A stretch of 64,000 nucleotides of DNA, taken from the NCBI RefSeq assembly GCF_001425745.1, contig NZ_LMDF01000002.1, positions 136,480 to 200,479 of the forward strand. The letters are read 5' to 3'. Source of the DNA: Caulobacter sp. Root343 (GTDB lineage: Bacteria > Pseudomonadota > Alphaproteobacteria > Caulobacterales > Caulobacteraceae). The translations under genes and the position numbers were made by a program. The notes beneath the pieces are model-generated. The model searched no databases, was not told the DNA's origin, and saw only the letters and a list, made by a program, of their open reading frames with translations. Positions 61,522 through 64,000 of the stretch are shown piece after piece (positions within the stretch are counted from its first letter, which is position 1; the number at the start of each line of letters is the position of its first letter).

Positions 61522-64000
61522 GTGAGCTTCAAGAATCGCCGGGGCGGCGCCTTCAGGGCCGTGCTTTTATCCGCCACTGTCATGGCAGGGTTGCCGAGCC
61601 TTGCCGCCGCGCAGACGGCCGCCGCCAATCCGAGCGAGACGCTCGACGCGGTCGTGGTCACCGGCTTCAAGCAGAGCTACGCCAACGCGGTTCGAGATCA
61701 ACCGCGAGGCCGAAGGCCGCGACGCCACCATCAACCTGCGCGGCATGCCGGGCGAATACGCCCGCACCACGCTGAACGGCCAGTCGTTCGCCGGCCCGGC
61801 GCTGCTGCGCGACAACCAGGGCTCGCCGCTGGGCGCGTTCAACTCCGACATCTTCTCGGCCTTCGTGATCGCCAAGTCGCCGATGGCTAACACCACCTCC
61901 GGCGGCCTATCGGGCAATGTCGACCTGCAGATCGCCCCGGCGCTGTCGCGCAAGGACGGCGGCTTCGCCAAGCTCTCGTACGAGCACAACACCCTGGGCG
62001 ACCTGAACGCCCCGGCCGCCACGCTCGGCTACAACAAGCATCTGTCGGATGACTTGGCCGTGTTCGGGACCATCGCCTACAAGAAGGAAAACTTCCGTCG
62101 CGATACGGTCCGCCTCAACAACTACGACTATCTGACGTCGGCGATGACGGGGCTGACGCCGACCCAGTTCAACGCGGCCTACGGTCAGTATTTCTCGCCG
62201 ACCGCCTGCCCGACCAGCGCGACCTCGTACTGCCGCTCGCTGGGCCAGGCCCTGGGCCTCTCGCCGACCGCGGCGGCGGCCTATGTGACCAGCAACACCG
62301 GCGCGACCGGCAAGAACGGCGTCTGGGCCAACAGCGCCATCCGCCAGTACACCCGCATGAACGTCGGCAAGGTGTGGTCGGGTTCGGGCGGCCTCGAGTG
62401 GAAGCCGAACGACAACACCAAGGTCGGCCTGATCGGCTTCTTCACCGACCGCAACCTGCCCGACACGACCCAGTACTTCCTGATCAACTACGTCGCCCCG
62501 GCCTCGACCCCGGGCGCGGGCACGGTGATCACGCCGACAGGCTCGCCGATCCAGGTCAATGACGGCCGCTATCTCTACGAGAGCTACACGTTCGACAACA
62601 TGAACGCGCTGTCCTCGACGCGGCTATATTCACAGCGTCAAAAGTCGAACGGCGTCATCGGCAATGTCGACTGGAGCAACGACGACTGGCGCCTGGCCGC
62701 CGTCTTGAGCCTGTCGTCGGGCTCCAACGCCTCGGTCGAGACCTCGGTCGACGTCGTCACCCCGACCCGAGCGGGCGGCAACGGCATTACCGGCTCGATC
62801 TCCACCGGCCTGGACGATATCGGCGGCTATTCCTACGTCACGCGTCCCAACCCGCAGAACTCGCTCGGTGCGGCGGGCACGACCTGGACCTGGGGCGGAC
62901 CCAATGACCCCGTCTCGTACTACAACAACGGCACGTCGGCCAACAGCACGGCCCGCATCGGGATCGAAGGCTCGCAAAGCTACGCCAAGAATGAACTGAA
63001 CAGCGCCGCCTTCGACGCCGAGCGTTTCGTCAAGTTCGGCCCGATCAAGAGCCTGCAGGCCGGCGTGCGCCTGGAGCGCGAGAAGTACGTCTCCACCGGT
63101 TATCGTGTCTTCGGCTACGGCGCCCAAGTGTCCAAGATCACACCGGACATGTTGACGACCGCGCCGTTCGCGAAGGACTTCATGGGCGGTATCGCCGGCG
63201 ACTACAGCCACAACTGGCAAACGCTGAAGATTCGAGATTTCCTGAACGCCGTTCAACCCGTCGCGGTGTATCCGGGCGGCGGTCTGTCGCCGACGGGGCT
63301 GAACATCCAGTACACGGATGGATCCTATTACGACAAGAACTTCACCAACGAGAACGAGATCAATCAGTTCTACGTCCAGGCGAAGTACGACACCGAGATC
63401 TTCGGTCACGGCGTGCGCGGCAACTTCGGTGGCCGCTACGAGGACACCAAGAACACCATCACGACCCTGGACCGCAAGACGCCGCCCGTCGACTCGATCG
63501 GCTCGCCGAAAGACTTCGTCACCGACCAGTACGAGAACAAGTACCACTACTTCCTGCCGTCGGCGATCTTCGTGGCCGACGTCACCGACGACCTGATCCT
63601 GCGCGGCGCCTACTACAAGACCTATGTCCGCCCGCACCCGCGTCAATACTCGCCCGCCACCAAGATCAATCCCGCCCAGAACTTGAACACTGGACTGAGT
63701 TCGGGATCGGTCAGCGTCTATGACGTCTCGGTGCAGATCGGCAACAATCAGCTGAAGCCATACCTGGCCGAATCCTTCGACCTGTCGCTGGAGTGGTACA
63801 ACCGTCCCAACGGCCTGATCTCGCTGGCCTATTTCCACAAGAACATCACCGGTCGCGTCGCCACGACCACCGACCCGTCGATCATCTGCCCGTCCGACGG
63901 CTCGACCTGGGGCTTCGGCGCCCTGGCCTGGGACGGCACCTACTGCAACGCCACCAGCCTGAGCAACGCCACCAAGCAGGTCCACGTCAACGCCAGCGGC
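61522..64000 (+). pseudogene. TonB-dependent receptor, plug deletion with frameshift, 3' partial
   Basis: The GTG at 61522 (AGGAGG six bases upstream, read inside an earlier ATG at 61507) opens a signal peptide and the plug start ETLDAVVVTGFKQSYANAV. At about 61690 the family sequence jumps in a different frame to INREAEGRDATINLRGMPGEYARTTLNGQSFAGP, skipping some 30-40 plug residues. The second frame then continues to the window end with an intact barrel, including YTRMNVGKVWSGSGGLEWKP and NQLKPYLAESFDLSLEWYN. Such receptors import sugars, peptides or siderophores. As written, no full protein can be made. Confidence 0.8.

Noticed and set aside
61323..61670. Minus-strand ORF in the AT-rich region before the TonB receptor
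   Set aside because: It crosses both the AT-rich leader and the receptor signal peptide and has no ribosome binding site or domain.

Overview
The window is high-GC chromosomal DNA with the gene content of Caulobacter (Caulobacterales, Alphaproteobacteria). Pointers to that assignment are TacA (stalk sigma-54 regulator), TrcR/DUF1013, a DgcB-like diguanylate cyclase, a PbpC-like class A PBP with a bactofilin-type N-terminus, UrcA, COQ9 divergent from rpsU, DUF1192/DUF1465 proteins, split pntA, and a SigF-NrsF locus beside a bufferin operon. It reads as ordinary core chromosome. I see no prophage, IS element, CRISPR array, tRNA or rRNA.

Layout. 1-2.9 kb: a partial membrane protein, a small winged-helix-like protein, and tacA with an overlapping 33-codon ORF. 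2.9-10.7 kb: MmcQ/YjbR protein, M3 oligopeptidase, SnoaL-like protein, ABC1/UbiB-like kinase, an ECF sigma factor with a membrane partner, thioesterase, hydrolase, GT9 transferase. 10.7-19.2 kb: aa3 oxidase subunit IV, pntAA-pntAB-pntB, UrcA, an M23 peptidase, a hydrolase, a NatAB-type exporter. 19.2-29.5 kb: rpsU/COQ9, DUF1465, DUF1192, quinone oxidoreductase, a DUF72 gene broken by an amber codon, trcR, ubiX flanked by two YdcH-type genes, a CheY-like protein, dgcB, purEK. 29.5-42.2 kb: XRE/DUF2975 module with a perfect CtrA-type box, ABC exporter, RidA, racemase, GH92 mannosidase, PbpC-like PBP, rpmE, MsbA-type exporter, YebC. 42.3-51 kb: GST, Ohr, then the minus-strand cluster DUF4164-zapA-M23-[6S RNA]-fau-YmdB-like, then gap-pgk-fba. 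51-56.7 kb: two tandem NrsF-type proteins, sigF, and the divergent bufABCD operon. 56.7-64 kb: two chemoreceptors around an acetyltransferase, then a TonB-dependent receptor damaged in its plug domain and running off the window.

The most interesting module is sigF-nrsF/bufABCD. Both divergent transcripts have a SigF-type promoter of the form GTAACC-N16-CGWA. BufA is an exported peptide with four Cys, BufB is a DUF692/MNIO enzyme, BufC its partner, and BufD a DoxX membrane protein. This is the architecture of the recently described bufferins (copper-binding, ribosomally made peptides). A second NrsF-type protein keeps both sensor Cys positions but has a diverged N-terminus, and a 24-bp perfect hairpin lies between bufA and bufB.

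Other observations not explained by simple gene calls: a well-formed 6S RNA candidate between zapA and fau; an rpsU that apparently starts at CTG; three convergent gene pairs whose stop codons share one CTAG; three families of 100-135 bp inverted intergenic repeats; and AT-rich or repeat-bearing leaders upstream of the TonB receptor and the urcA/M23 pair. All functional statements are from reading the sequence and from family knowledge; no database search was run.
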